64,000 nt of DNA from Gautieria morchelliformis (Eukaryota > Basidiomycota > Agaricomycetes > Gomphales > Gomphaceae): the NCBI GenBank assembly GCA_015179125.1, contig WHVA01000181.1, forward strand, positions 1 through 64,000, written 5' to 3'. The notes beneath the pieces are model-generated. The model searched no databases. It had not been told where the DNA came from and saw only the letters and a program-made list of their open reading frames with translations. Numbering within the stretch: position 1 is the first letter of the stretch; every line of letters begins with the position of its first letter. The position numbers and the translations under genes were made by a program. Positions 48,631-61,084 of this stretch are shown here, one piece after another.

Positions 48631-50143
48631 GCTGGCGGATGGATGGATGGATGGCGAGACGTGGGGCAGAAGGCAGTAAACGCATCATGCAGGATGGACG
48701 GGCTATTTATATGGAAAGGGAAATACCATACACTCCGCTCGTTCCTCTTGCGGCCTTTTCTACAATCGGCACATACACACATACCACACCACTGGCAGAC
48801 ACGCCGGAAGCATCATGAGAAGTTCATGTTCGTGCGCTGGAGAGGCCGGTGGGTGATAAGAAGCCTGGGAGGGGAAGCTGTTAGTGTTATGTGAGGGGAG
48901 GTGAACTGCCGCTTGGAGTGGACAGGTAAAACGCGTGGTGATGCCGTGAAAGACAAGGGCGTAGAGGGAGGGCATGTGCGTACCATGCAACGGCGACGTC
49001 AGGGTTTGTCTGTGTCCGTGTCTGTGTCATGCTGCTCGTTGTAACTGCCGAGTCGGTGTGCATATTTGTCTTTGTTTGGTGGGCTCCTGATCCGCGCACG
49101 ACGAAACCTCTCTTCGCTCAGGATTATCAGTATCCCGTCGATGAATGTTTATGAGATTCGATGGGGATGTGCTGTGTATCTGGATAATGTCGTTTATATT
49201 TAGCTCTGGATCCAGCCAGTCACCGGTGTTCCCAGGCAGCCGACATTACGACGGCTACAAATATTTCCAATCTGAATTATCGAATGACTGCAAAAGCATG
49301 CCAGGTGTCCAATATCGTTTATTCTCGCTAGGTGGCGCTGTCGTCATTCCAATAATAGCATACTAAACAACATAACAAACACATTGGAGATCGCCCTGGG
49401 CTTTCCCGGGCCACCCGGGCACAGCTCTACATCACCGTCACAGTCGATGCACCGAATGCACCCTGTCACGGAGACCATGTATGTAGGACGCCGAATTAGG
49501 GGCTTTCTCGCGTTTCCATATCCAGAAATACTGCCACGATGACGCCTCTACTGAGACTATCTAGCATCGCCATAGAATCAAAACCTCGTGCACACTCAGG
49601 GACTTGAACATACAGTTTTAGGTCATAATCCCTTCTGGTAGTCCTCGTATTCTGAATCATCTTTTCCTATCCTCGTACATCTCACAGTGAAAGGATGGCG
49701 GTGTGGAACGATGCCATCAATGGCTCGTCTTCGTCATACTTATGAGGTGAGCTTGTCGCGGTTTGCTTTCATTGACATTCTGCTGACGCTCACTCACTTC
49801 CATGCCGCTCGACTTTAAATTGCTCGAAATGAAAACCCCTTCTGAACCACTCCCAGCCCATGCCAGCCCGATGTAATAAACAATCTGCCGAGAATATTTA
49901 GGCAGCTAACCATATCTGATGCCTCTACCCTTAGCTGAATTGATTCTATGTGTGAGTATTTTCCATCAGACATGTCACCTTGGGAAAATTGTTTCGACGC
50001 TCGCTGATATAGAATGCTGTAAATATCTGTGATCTGGCGACACCCATGGCCAGGATCCTATATATGCACCTTCCGCAATCTGCTGCACATCGCTACACAG
50101 AACTTATTCCCTCGTCTTCATCCCTTTTTTTCTTTCTTACATT

Positions 50144-51942
50144 ATGGCTCAGGCGGACCCCTCGGCTGAAATCCAGGCGTTATCAGACTTGTACGTACTT
50201 ACCACATTGAGTCAGATGCAGAAAGACTTACCTGAACCAGCTTTGCGGTCAACATTACCGCCGTCGCAGCGCTTGGTATGTGTACATGACCCTTATTTAA
50301 TTCCACGATTTCCATAGCTTGTTATACAGCACTGCTCATCTACGACACTCTCCTCGCACTGCCATTTGATATCAAGCACATTTGGTGCAAGACCGTCAAA
50401 GTCGGCACCATTCTCTATTTATTCGCTCGTTACCTGCCCATCAGTCTGTTTCTTCTCTTCGTATATGTTGATTTATCTAACGTGTCCGTTGAGGTATATT
50501 ACGACAATGCTCTCATGTGTAACACCCTTACTGATTGAAATTAGTATCTAGTATGACTTGCATTCATTATGAAAAAGCAACCTAGAGACTCATATATTCA
50601 AAGGAAATGTAGTACTATCAATCACATAACTGATGCTGTACAAGTTCTTTCTCTGATTAGTGTACAGGGTGAGTGATTATACCCATATATTTCTCAGCAG
50701 AAGGATCAACACATTTTATTACCTAGGCCTTCTTCTAGCTCGCGCCTATGCTATTTCATTCAGAATCAAAGAGTTTTGGGTGTTCTTGGGTTGCTTATTC
50801 TTGGTGCTATTATCAGTCAAGTGGTATGTCCCTGTGCAGACTTTGTATGAATAGCATAAATTCATTTCACTGCATATAGTATGTGTCTGTTTTGGACAAC
50901 TGCAATCCCACTAGTTCCCAATTGAATACAATAACCTTGTCAGTATTGACAAGGCCTTTCTGCCTAGATTAACACTAACAAATTTATCAGGTGTAATGCC
51001 TACAGATCTGTATTTGTCCAATTTGTCTCTGAATACCTTTGACAGTGGTCGCCATGAACAATGTTGCTGTAATCCTTTTTGACACTGGAGTGGTCATAGT
51101 AACCATTCTGAGCTCAATTCAAACCCTGAGGCTTTGGTGGAAAGGTGAGATTTGGGATAAGAAATCTCTCATCAGTCTAGTGATTTACCAAGGTGAGCAT
51201 ACAACATATTGCTAATATACATGACCATATCACTAATCTACAGATAAGGCTTTGTCAGATATGGATATGGAACATTATTCCTATGATATTGCATATGTTG
51301 ATTCATATTCAGCTTTGTACTTACCATTACTGTAGCTGCTACTATCATAACTAAGGTCTTGTTGCTTATAAACATGTTGAGCTTTGAGAGCTTACTTCAT
51401 CTTCTTTTACATTTCAGGTATTGAGGGTATGTAAGACATTGAACCTGATATAAAAATGGCTAACTTCAGCTGCTTTATGGTATAAAGCAAAGCATTTCTG
51501 GTATATTGAGCTGCCTTCAGAATGGGTATCTTCTCAGCAAGTTGAGAAGAAACACAGATGATCGTACTGACAGTGCACATACAGCTTGTCAGCAATTATC
51601 ATCTGCCGCTTTCACCTAACTCTCAAAGAGAGACACAGTCGACTTAACAGCCCCTCATTTCCCTCTCTTTCATTCACCAGCTTCCAAGCAGCTAGACAAA
51701 GTGTTCACAATGCTATAGTGGCTGAATTTGGGAACCCTCACTTGAGCCGGGAGGATTTTAATGGTGAGAATTCAGAGGACAATGTGGCTGATCAGGAAGG
51801 CCAGCATTCACCTGAAGAGGCTGGGTCAGCTGGGATAGAGTTGGATGATTTTCCTTGCAGGACTGGATGTCCTGGAGATGTAGAAATGGCTGGGCAGATC
51901 ACCTCCGGTGAGCAGTTAGTGTCTCTTTCAGGCACTGGTTAA
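50144..51942 (+). CDS. DUF6533-family membrane protein, copy D
   Basis: The start at 50144 reads MAQADPSAEIQALSDLYVL. A GTACGTACTT donor, GTATGT further on and a CCATAG acceptor before CYTALLIYDTLLALP mark alternative first introns. Following segments are DIKHIWCKTVKVGTILYLFA, LLLARAYAIS, VAVILFDTGVVIVTILSSI and a final exon LSAIIICRFHLTLKERHSRL, FQAARQSVHNAIVAEFGNP, ending LSGTG. By eye very similar to copy E, as expected from the D/E direct repeat. Membrane topology is predicted; no function is known. The 5' neighbour is the GC-rich pseudogene, divergently transcribed. Confidence 0.55.
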
Positions 51943-52210
51943 TGGTTCAGTAGGATCTGGAAGAATGGCAGAGGCTTAATGAAAGCATCCAAGCTAATGC
52001 ATTATAGCTGCGCATCCAATGCAAAACCCCTAGCAGTGCAACATGCAGCAACTTACATCAACCCACCTTTCTATTCTATTGCAGCACTTGGAGAATGGTC
52101 ACCATAGAAGATGCCGCTATCTGCTCACTATGGCCAGCCCATACAATTAAAAACCTGTAGATACATATATATTCTGTACCATTTCAAATTTGACTTTGTT
52201 CATAATTTAT

Positions 52211-53900
52211 TATTACTATACTTTGTGAAAATATTGTTCCTAGTTTGCTGCTGAGAGTCAGGGAACTGCATGCCAATTCAAGCATTGCATCCTCCCAGGA
52301 AATGAACTGCATGTAGTGTGTGCCTGGGATACTGATCCGGTGTGAAATAGGGCATGCGGATCAGTGTGATGTAGAGCTATTCCTGGTGGCACAGGAAGCT
52401 ACTGAGGTGATCTGCAACGTGTTTGCAGTTTTATTTAGTATGATATTATTTGAATGACGTCGGTATTGGACCTCCTCCGACATGGTTTTTTAGCTGTCGT
52501 GAAGCCCGATGTCAGCTATCTTGGAACACCCGTATGCAACATCTGGTTGGACACTGCCAAATATATTATCTATATACACAGCACACTCTCATCGAATTTC
52601 GTGTAGTTCCTTGCATTGCCTTATCGACCGGATACTGATAATTCTGAGCCAAGAGGGCGTCGTGCGTGGTTACATCAGGATGTTGGCAAAGCCACTCGCA
52701 CCACACCAAACAAAGACATGCACACCGACGCCCGGACTCCATAGTTACAACGAGCAGCATGACACGGACAGAGACACAGACTCAACAAGCCTGATACCGT
52801 CGTCGTCGCGCGGTACGTGCATGTCGTCCCGTCCATTCTCCCCGCACTGATATCTCAGGCCATGTTTTACTCCTCTACTCCATTAAACAACATTTCACCG
52901 CCCATCACACAACACTGACAGCCGCCCCTCCCGGACTACACAGCGCCCACCGTCCTCTCCCGCCCACGGACATGTACTCATAATGATGCCCCCGGCGTGT
53001 CCGACTGTGGCCGGATCTTCCGGGGCGAAGGGCCAAGTCTTAAAACCAGGGGGTATGGACATCAATTAGACGCGGGAGTAGGCGGCGGGTTTGTCGGCGG
53101 GGACATGTGCATGTGCTGGGTGTGCAAGAGCTCGACAAGCGCACGTACGTGAGCGAGAATCGGACGGAGAAGGTGGCTCGGTACAAGCACCCGCCAGTTT
53201 CGAGCAGGCCGAAGCAACATGGCGCACTAGGAGCACGCGGGGCCCATCACCCCGAAGTCCGAAACCTGGAGTTGCTGGTGCTGTGATGGACATGAGGTGT
53301 ATTCGCGTGCGTGTACGCGCGGTGATGTGCGTAAGCCGAGCAGGGTATGTATGGATGAGGCGTATTCCCTGTGTCCTTCCCCGGGTGGAGCCATTCGCGG
53401 TGTTGGATACCCTGTACATGCGCACACTGTCATATCTCTGTACCATGTGGAGCGCCCATGGCCGGAGGCAGACTTGAAGAGAAATAGTAAACACCCCCCA
53501 CGCGCCCACCCACACCTCAATTCAAGCTCACGCTCGAGGTCCCCAGTCCTCGCTCAATCACCCGTCCCTTCTCAAACTTTACCCCATCGTTCCCCCAATT
53601 ATGGTGTCGCCTCCCCTCTACACCCGCAGAATAACCCCTGCATGATCCCAGTCCACGCGCTCATGCCCAATCATCCCGTCCTCATCGTGCGCTCTTCCGC
53701 GGTGTGGCATTCGTTCGTGGACGCAGAGCTGATGCGCACGTACGTGGTGGCGAAGCACGAAACACTAGAGCCGAAGGCAGAGAAGGCAAGCGTCGGAGCA
53801 GAAAGGCCCGGCACTGGTCTATGGACACGTCTATGGACGCATCCATGGACCCACAAGCCATAAATCCTACAGTCACGTGACCCCAGCGCCCACTGAACTA
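52211..53900. other. mosaic of partial duplications
   Basis: 52360-52480 repeats the AGGAAGCTACTGAGGTGATC stretch seen at 34752. 52690-52780 carries the reverse complement of the CTGCTCG.. stretch. 53260-53660 matches 37960-38420. A short tandem TCTATGGACAC / TCTATGGACGC / TCCATGGACCC lies at about 53818-53856. A frame at 53650-53863 (RTYVVAKHETLEPKAEKAS) is unassigned. No full gene is supported. Confidence 0.45.
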
Positions 53901-54106
53901 CTGAACCACACGCACCCATGAACCACCAGAACGCGTCCATATTCGCCATGTATAAACAAATGAGTATCCAGCAGCCGAACAAAAATCATTATCATATGCC
54001 CCCATCTCACCGCGCGAATATACTGTTTCTGCCGCATGTCCATATCCATATCACTAGGCTACCAGCCGGATCAAAAAATCTCTCTTCCCTTCTCTCTTGA
54101 CCCGAG

Positions 54107-54860
54107 ATGTCGTTGGGCCATCGACGTGGATCGGCTGCAAGGCGGCAAATCTTCGTTGTGGGGTGCTGGAGGAAGCTGGCACAACTCAGCAGGATGATGT
54201 GTGGACAAGGGACACAGAGGACAGCTGGGGTATACTTGTGGAATCTAGTACCCCCGAGCAGGATGATATATGGAACAAGGGCGCAGTGGACAGCTGGGGC
54301 ACGCTGGAGGAAGCTAGTCCAACGCAAAATGATGTGGCACCGAAGAAGGATAAAGAGGTCGGATTAGAGGAGGAAGCTGGCGCAACGCAAAAGGATGATA
54401 AATCGAAGAAGGACAAAGGGACACCACATGTACCAGTAAAACCTCCTGTCAGAGTAGGTACCCGGCATCTACAATATCCACTTCTCGCTTACTGACATGC
54501 CAATCTTGCTAGGCTAATGACACCGGAGGAGCTAGCTGAGCGAATGGAAAAGATACGGCTTCAAAATGATAAAGGAGCGGCGTGAGGTTAGTATCCTGTC
54601 ATCAAGCGTGGAAGTTAATGGTACTTATCAGGTATGCATATAGCACGTGAAGGCCGATGAAGAGGTATTTAACACTTCCATTGCGGCCGATCGCGCTATA
54701 CAGGCTGCTAACTGCAAGGTTCAGGCGCAAATCGATCAAAACAGGGAACAGAATGCGAAGGGCACGAAAACCCTCCACCAGGTCAAGCAAGGACGGAGGC
54801 AGACAACATCCCCCTGGCAAGGCCAGGTACCACATGGATACTACTCTGTCAGGTGAGATA
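54107..54860 (+). pseudogene. decayed small coiled-coil protein gene (DSWG-repeat N-terminus)
   Basis: An acidic region with repeated DSWG motifs (DTEDSWGILVESS, AVDSWGTLEEAS) is followed by a Lys-rich stretch and, after a GTAGGT..GCTAG intron, by MTPEELAERMEKIRLQN. A further exon gives VKADEEVFNTSIAADRAIQA and NCKVQAQIDQNREQNAK. I recall this layout from a conserved mushroom protein of unknown function. Between LQN and IKERRE the frame breaks: the codons read DKGAA-stop, while IKERRE lies in another frame, consistent with a 5-base deletion. The end after QNAK is also altered. It sits in the unique spacer between units D and E. Confidence 0.45.
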
Positions 54861-56001
54861 TCTCCCATCACTTCAAGGACAGGTTGATCTGTTTTGTCAT
54901 GGCAGAGCCAATAAACCCTTATCTCATGACGATGACCCCGACATGACTTCAAAAACCAAAACCGATGATTTTTATTCACCTGATCCCCAAGACGTTGCAA
55001 AACAGGACTAAATCAAACTGACAAGATGCTAGTGCGGCGAGAAATGTACATGATCGTTGTCGCATCCCCAGACTCCGTTTACTTTCGACGACCGCAGTTA
55101 CCTAACAATATATCTGTGAGTGTAGTCACCACTCGACTCACCGTCCAAGTAACCATCACCATAGCTCCGCTCCTGCTGGCATAATGGATAAATCTGTCCA
55201 TACTTAATACCTTCTGATCGTTTTACTTGCGCTAGCTGATGCTGCAGTTGATAATCTGTTGCGATCAATATAATCCATAATTCCAGAGAACCAATGGACT
55301 TAGTTTGTTTCAATGATAGGATAAAAAAAAACTCTCGTGAAGCAAGATGGTGGTCCAAAAATTGAAGGCAGATGGGTCTCTGGACATTCGTCCTCTCCAT
55401 CGTTCATTTGGCCTATTCTTTCCCTTGCTCACCAGCTCTCCACTAAACCCCCATGATGCAACGCGCCCACTCTCGAATGTCTTAACAGTTCCGCCTCTCC
55501 TAGTATTATGGAGCTGCTGTCGCCAAAACCCTGCTCCGTCGACTACTCTGGCAAGTTTCCGCCATCCCTTGAGTACTAGATGCTCAGCATAATGGAATTG
55601 TAAACCTAGTCCACTGGTCTGGAAACCTTCGCTCCTGGACTGAGACCAGGAGATAAAAACTCGGCACCAGGAATACCATCATGAGCCTAGGGGCAAAGGA
55701 TGAGCGAGGGAATGTGTTGTATGTGAGAATAATACTGGGATCTGAGTCGGTGCAATGTGTCGTACAGGGAAGCCTTTGACACGCTCACCGTGAGATCAAA
55801 GTTTGCCGGAACGCGGGCTAAAGGCGGCTTGTTGTGGTGGGCTCAGGGCTCAGGGCCGACATATATCCAACGCACAGCGAACGCGACGTTATGGAACGAC
55901 GCGGTTGTGTTCCCGAGTCACCTATATGAGGCCAGGATATGTATCTATTATTGCCGCCACCCACATGTACACGCATCTTACTAACGAATTAAGGTCACCA
56001 G
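54861..56001. other. spacer between units D and E
   Basis: Only short frames; none is recognisable. A poly-A run occurs at about 55321-55330. It appears to be single-copy within the window. Confidence 0.35.
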
Positions 56002-56035
56002 GTCCATGGACACGTCCATAGACGTGTCCATGGAC
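56002..56035. repeat. perfect 15-bp palindrome with 4-base loop
   Basis: GTCCATGGACACGTC, loop CATA, GACGTGTCCATGGAC. The core GTCCATGGAC is itself palindromic. Related TCYATGGAC motifs occur at 53818-53856, so these motifs flank the single-copy spacer that separates units D and E. Confidence 0.8.
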
Positions 56036-57183
56036 GCCGTGCGAATGGCCGGGTTGCTCTCCGTGGGAGGATGGGATCTAAATTACGGAGTCTGGCGCCC
56101 TGATCCGAGTCGGAACTAGCGCTGGGAGATCGTGCGACGGAGATCGATCCGAATCGAGATGTGGCGGTGGCGGTGTGACCCGAAAAGTACTTTGCGTGTG
56201 GCAAACGACCAGTGCGGTAAACTGACCCACAGACTCAGACTCGGAACTACAGCTACACTTATTCATCTGAATTAGTAGGACAAGTTCACTTCAAGAGCAA
56301 AAGCGAAAGACAAAGCATCGTAACGGTCAACAATAACATTACTTGTTACCATCCTTTGTCTTTCGATAATGTCTCAGCGGGCTTCGCTAACACAGAACTG
56401 TTGTCTCGGTATCGCATATAACATTAGCAGATATTAACAGATGTCTCGCACCTAGCGTATTTAGTAGTACACGATACACGATACACTCTGCCGACACCCC
56501 GGCCCCACCCTCACTCCAGTCTATATGTAGTCTAGTCGAGCCGCGACGACGGCGCTTCCCTCCCCTCCCCACCTGAAACGAATACCGACGACCCCCGGGC
56601 CGGTGCAGGTACCCGGCACACATAACGCTCCTGATGCTTTTGAGTTGCTCTGCGCCTCATACCTCATACCTCATACCTCATATGCATACACCCACGCATC
56701 ACACGCCTCTCATGCCTTAGTAAATGCGCCTAAGGCCACTGCACAGGTACCACACTCCGCACCCCCCCACCAGCCCCAGGACCCACCCCAGGATCCACAC
56801 CCACACCAGGACCCACGCCAGGACCCATGACCGTCACAGCCTGCAGCGCAGGCGACCGTGGTATGACTGGAGTTTGTGTTTGCGTTAGCGCTCAAGTGCT
56901 GCGGCGGGTCACGGTGGGCATGGTGGGGGGCGCGGGGAGTGCGGCGAGCCCAGGTAGGCGTGCGGGTGCCGCGGGCGCGGGGGGCGGGAGCATGTGCGCG
57001 GGGTACGCGGTGGGCGCGGTCCTTTCCCGTTCCCGTTCCTGACTGGCGTGGTGGGCAGGTGCACGAAGACGCGGCGCGTGCATTGGCCGGCGTGGCGGCG
57101 GCGGGGTTTGGGGGGCTCACGGAGGGGGGCCGGCGTAAGGGTGCGGTGGCGCCAGCGGTAGTGGGCCGAGAGACACAGCGTCG

Positions 57184-57604
57184 TCAAGACACATCGACGT
57201 CGGCCGCGCTCTCCAGCCCCAGCCCCAGCCCCCTGCCGCTTCGGGGGGTGGTCGCTGTCATCGCACGTGCGTCCGCCTTTGAGTACGTGTGAGCCCCTTT
57301 CTCCGCCCCCGCCCCCGTCGCCGAAAAATGTACGCCTAACCACACGCCGCGGCCGCGATCACACTCCAGGTGCCGAGCACGGGCAGCGCGCGTCCTCCGT
57401 GGGGAAGCCCCCGTGTCGCGGTGAGCGTGCATGTCGCGCGGGAAGAGCCCGCCGCGGGGTGGGAGGCCGGTGCAGGATGTGAGGGGCGGGAGGGTAGAGT
57501 CTAGGGAGCAGCGAGTGGCGCTCGGTAAGTGACACAAGGGACTGGGCAACGGGACGTACCATCTGCGTCTCCAGGGTGGCTGGTCGTGTCTGGGTCTGTG
57601 TCGT
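57184..57604 (-). pseudogene. GC-rich hypothetical gene, copy 3 (start lost, truncated)
   Basis: The position of the ATG reads ACG (57604-57602), followed by TQTQTRPATLETQM. The first intron sites are intact (GTACGT..CCCTAG), and DSTLPPLTSCTGLPPRGG follows. After GGFPTEDARCPC the EAC block is missing and a stop follows soon (SAPGV). A larger internal deletion compared with copies 1 and 2 also removes the ERVRAIG region. Clearly non-functional if the gene model is right. Confidence 0.5.
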
Positions 57605-58977
57605 GCTGGCGGATGGATGGATGGCGATACGTGGTGGAGAATGCAGTAAAAGCGCCATCCAGGATGGTCGGGCTGTTTATATGCAAAGGGAAATACCATA
57701 CACTCCGCTCGTTCCTCTTGCGCCCTTTTCTACACCCGGCACATACACACACACCCCACCACTTGCAGACATGCCGGAAACATCATGAGAAGTTCATGTC
57801 CGTGCGCTTGAGAGGACGGTGGGTGATAAGAGGCCTGGGAGGGGAGGCCGTTAATGTCATACTCATGTGAGGGGAGGTGAACTGGGGTTTGGAGTGGACA
57901 GGTAAAACGCGTCGTAATGCTATGAAAGACGAGGGAGTAGAGGGACGACATGTGCGTACCATGCAATGACGACGTCAGGGTTTGTCCGTGTCTGTCTGTG
58001 TCCGTGTCATGCTGCTCGTAACTACGGAGTCAGTGTGCATGTTTGTCTTTGTTTGGTGAGTTCCTGATCCGCGTGTTTGAAATGGGGATGTGCTGTGTAT
58101 GTCGATAATGTTGTTTACATTAGGCTCTGGAGCCAGCCAGTTACCAAGGGAGCTGACATGCTTCACGACAGCTACACATTTTTCTGATCTGAATTATCGA
58201 ATGACTGGGCGTCCAATACCGTTTATTCTCTGTAGGTGCCACTGTCGTCATTCTAATAATAGCATGCTAGATAAAACAACAAACACGTTGCAGATCGCCC
58301 TGGGATTTCCCGGTACACCCGGGCGCAGCTCTACCATCAGCGTCACAGCTGATACACTGAGTGCACGAGATCGTGGTTACCATGTCGTTGTGCTTCACTG
58401 ATATCGAAATTCGAGGTCTCTTCATACGACCCCACGTCAGGAAATGTCGCCAAAATGAGAAATTTCCCATCTCGCTATATCCAGCAACATTGACACGAGC
58501 CAGCACGCCTGCAGAGATCATCCAACGTCGCTTTAGAATCACAGACACATGCAAACTCTGGCGGTTGAGGTGGGATCTCCCGATCATCTGGCTTCCTCGT
58601 GCTCCCTTCTTTTCAAGTAATACCCCGGACCTGCTTCATCGTAATACCCATCAGTGAGCTTAGTCGCAGTTGATTTTCATGTGTCGTTATGCTGACACCG
58701 CACTTGCAGTCGTCAGAGTGCCAGGTGCGCTTACATGACGTCAAGTTTCATATGCATTTTCGAGACCATTCCGCGGATATAAGAACCAGTTCCTGGCAAG
58801 AACCCAAGGGTCAATTGCTCGTCCGCGCGGATCACTGTATCTGATGCTTCGACCTTGTATTAATTGTTTTACGCATGACATTCTTCTATCAGACCCGCCC
58901 ACCTTACAAATTGCGCCATGCTTCGCACTGATGGGATATTGTGAATATCGGTTGACCTGGCAGCACCCCCGGCCAGA

Positions 58978-59071
58978 ATCTTTTATATGCACCTTGCGCG
59001 ATCTGCTACTCCAACCCCACATCGCTACGCAAAACTTAGTCCCTCGTCCGCATTGCAGTTTTTCTTATATC
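58978..59071 (+). promoter_or_regulatory. conserved DUF6533 promoter and 5' leader (copy E)
   Basis: A TATA-like TTTTATATGCACC is followed by CGCGATCTGCTACTCC and CATCGCTACGCAAAACTTAG up to the ATG. The same order and spacing occur in A (about 21868), B (about 34095, reverse), C (about 44850, reverse) and D (about 50070). Conservation across copies that differ elsewhere suggests a working promoter and leader. Confidence 0.55.
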
Positions 59072-60869
59072 ATGTCTCACGAAGACCTCTCGGCTGAAAT
59101 ACAGGAGTTATCAGACTCGTACGTACTTACCACATTGAGTGAGATGCAGAAGAACTTACCTGAACTAGCTTTGCCCTCAACTATACCATGGTCTCAGCGC
59201 TTGGTATGCGTACGTATCCCCTATCTAATTTCACGATATCCATAGCTTGTTATACAGCACTGCTCATCTACGACACTCTTCTCACACTGCCATCGGACAT
59301 CAAGCACATTTGGTGCAAGACCGTCAAAATTGGCACCATTCTCTATTTATTCTCTCGTTACCTGACTATGGTTTTGCTTCTTATTGAATTATATGGTAGT
59401 TTCTCTAATCTGTCCCTTGAGGTATATTATGACAATGCTCTCATGTATAACACCCTTACTGATTGAAATGAGCATCTAGTATGACTTGCATTGTTAATGA
59501 AGAAGCAACCTAGAAACTCATATGTTTGAAGGAAATGTAATACTCTAATTCACCTGGGTGGTGCTTTACAGCTTCCTTCTGTGACTGGTGTACAGGGTGA
59601 GTGATTGTACCCATATATTTCTCAGGCAGAAGGATTACTGCATTTGATTATCTAGGCCTTCTGCTAGCTCGCACATATGCTGTTTCCCTTCAGAATCAAA
59701 GAGTTTTGGGTATTCTTGGGTTGCTTATGCTTGGTGCTATTATCACTGTAGTGGTATGTCCCTGTGCAGACTTTGTATGAATAGCATAAATTCATTTCAC
59801 TGCATGTAGTATGAGTCTGTTTTGGACAACTGCAATCCCACTAGCTCACAATTGAATACAATAACCTTGTCAGTACTGACTAGGATTTTCTGCCTAGATT
59901 AACACTAACAAATTCATCAGGTGTAATATCTAGGGGTCTGTATTTGCCTGATTTGTCTCTGAATACCTTTGACAGTGGCTACCATCATTAATGTTGCTCT
60001 AATCCTTTGTGACACTGGAGTTGTGATAGTAACCATTCTGAGCTCAATTCAAACCCTGAGGCTTTGGCGGAAAGGTGAGAGTTGGGATAAGAGATCTCTC
60101 ATTAGTCTAGTTATTTACCAAGGTGAGCATGCAACATATTGCTTATATATATGAACATATCACTAATCTACAGATAAGGCTTTGTCAGATATGGGTATAG
60201 AACATTATTCCTATGATATTGCATATGTTGATTCATATTTAGATTTGTGCTTACAATTACTTTGGCTAATGCTGTCACAACTGAGGTATTGTTACTTATC
60301 AAGACATTGAGCTTTGAGGGCTTACTCAGTCTTCTTTTACATTTCAGGTATTGAGGGTATGTGATACATTGATCATGATAAAAGAATGGCTAACTTCAGC
60401 TGCTTCATGGCATAAAGCCAAGCCTTCAACCCATCTTAAACTACCTTCAGAACAGGTACTTCGCACCAATTTAAGAAGAAAGACCTGATTGTACTAACAG
60501 TGCACATACAGCTTGTCAACAATTATCATCTGCCGCTTTCACCTAACTCTCAAAGAGAGACACAGTCAACTTAACAGCCCCTCATTACCCTCTCTTTCAT
60601 TCTCCAGCTTCCAAGCAGCCAGACAAAGTGTTCATAATGCTATAGTGGCTGAATTTGGGAACCCTCACTTGAGTCGGGAGGATTTTAATGCTGAGAATTT
60701 GGAGGACAATGTGGCCGATCAGGAAGGCCAGCAGTCACCTGAAGAGGCTGGGTCTGCTGGGATAGAGTTGGACGAGTTTCCTTGCACAACTGGAGGTCCT
60801 GGAGATGTAGAACTGACTGGGCAGATTGCCTCTGGTAAGCAGTTAGTGTCTCTTTCAGGCACTGGTTAA
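59072..60869 (+). CDS. DUF6533-family membrane protein, copy E
   Basis: The start at 59072 reads MSHEDLSAEIQELSDSYVL. A GTATCC..CCATAG intron keeps phase into CYTALLIYDTLLTLPSDIKH. Then come VKIGTILYLFSRYL, LLLARTYAVS-like, VALILCDTGVVIVTILSSIQ and the last exon LSTIIICRFHLTLKERHSQL, FQAARQSVHNAIVAEFGNP, EDFNAENLEDNVADQEGQ, ending LSGTG. The tail is acidic and Gln/Glu-rich. The exon set is complete by comparison with the other copies, so this and copy D are the best candidates for expressed genes. Product role unknown; the family is predicted to be integral membrane proteins. Confidence 0.57.
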
Positions 60870-61084
60870 TGGTTCAGTAGGATCTGGAAGAATGGCAGAG
60901 GCTTAATGACAACATCCAAGCTAATGCATCATAGCCATGATTCCAATACAGACCCACTAGCAGAGCAACATGCAGCAACTTATGTGGCTATCTTCTCACT
61001 CTGGCCAACCCATACCATCAAAAACCAGTAGATACATATATATTCTGTGACATTTCAAATTTGAGTTTCTTCATAGTTTATTTC

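Larger units (their letters stand above)
46820..52210 (+). repeat. duplicated unit D
   Basis: Direct repeat of 56090-61060. It carries the TCTGGCGCCCTGATCCGAGT start, the GACAAAG..CCTTTGTCTTTCG block, a C-rich minisatellite (47510-47590, GGACCCACACC-type), the GC-rich gene copy (-), the CTGCTCG.. stretch and DUF6533 copy D (+). It is about 5.3 kb versus 5.0 kb in unit E. Confidence 0.7.
56090..61060 (+). repeat. duplicated unit E
   Basis: Direct repeat of unit D, in the same order: the CTGGCGCCCTGATCCGAGTC start, the CCTTTGTCTTTCG block, C-rich minisatellite (56760-56830), GC-rich pseudogene (-), CTGCTCG.. stretch, noncoding block and DUF6533 copy E (+). It then runs directly into R1 copy 4. 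Confidence 0.7.
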
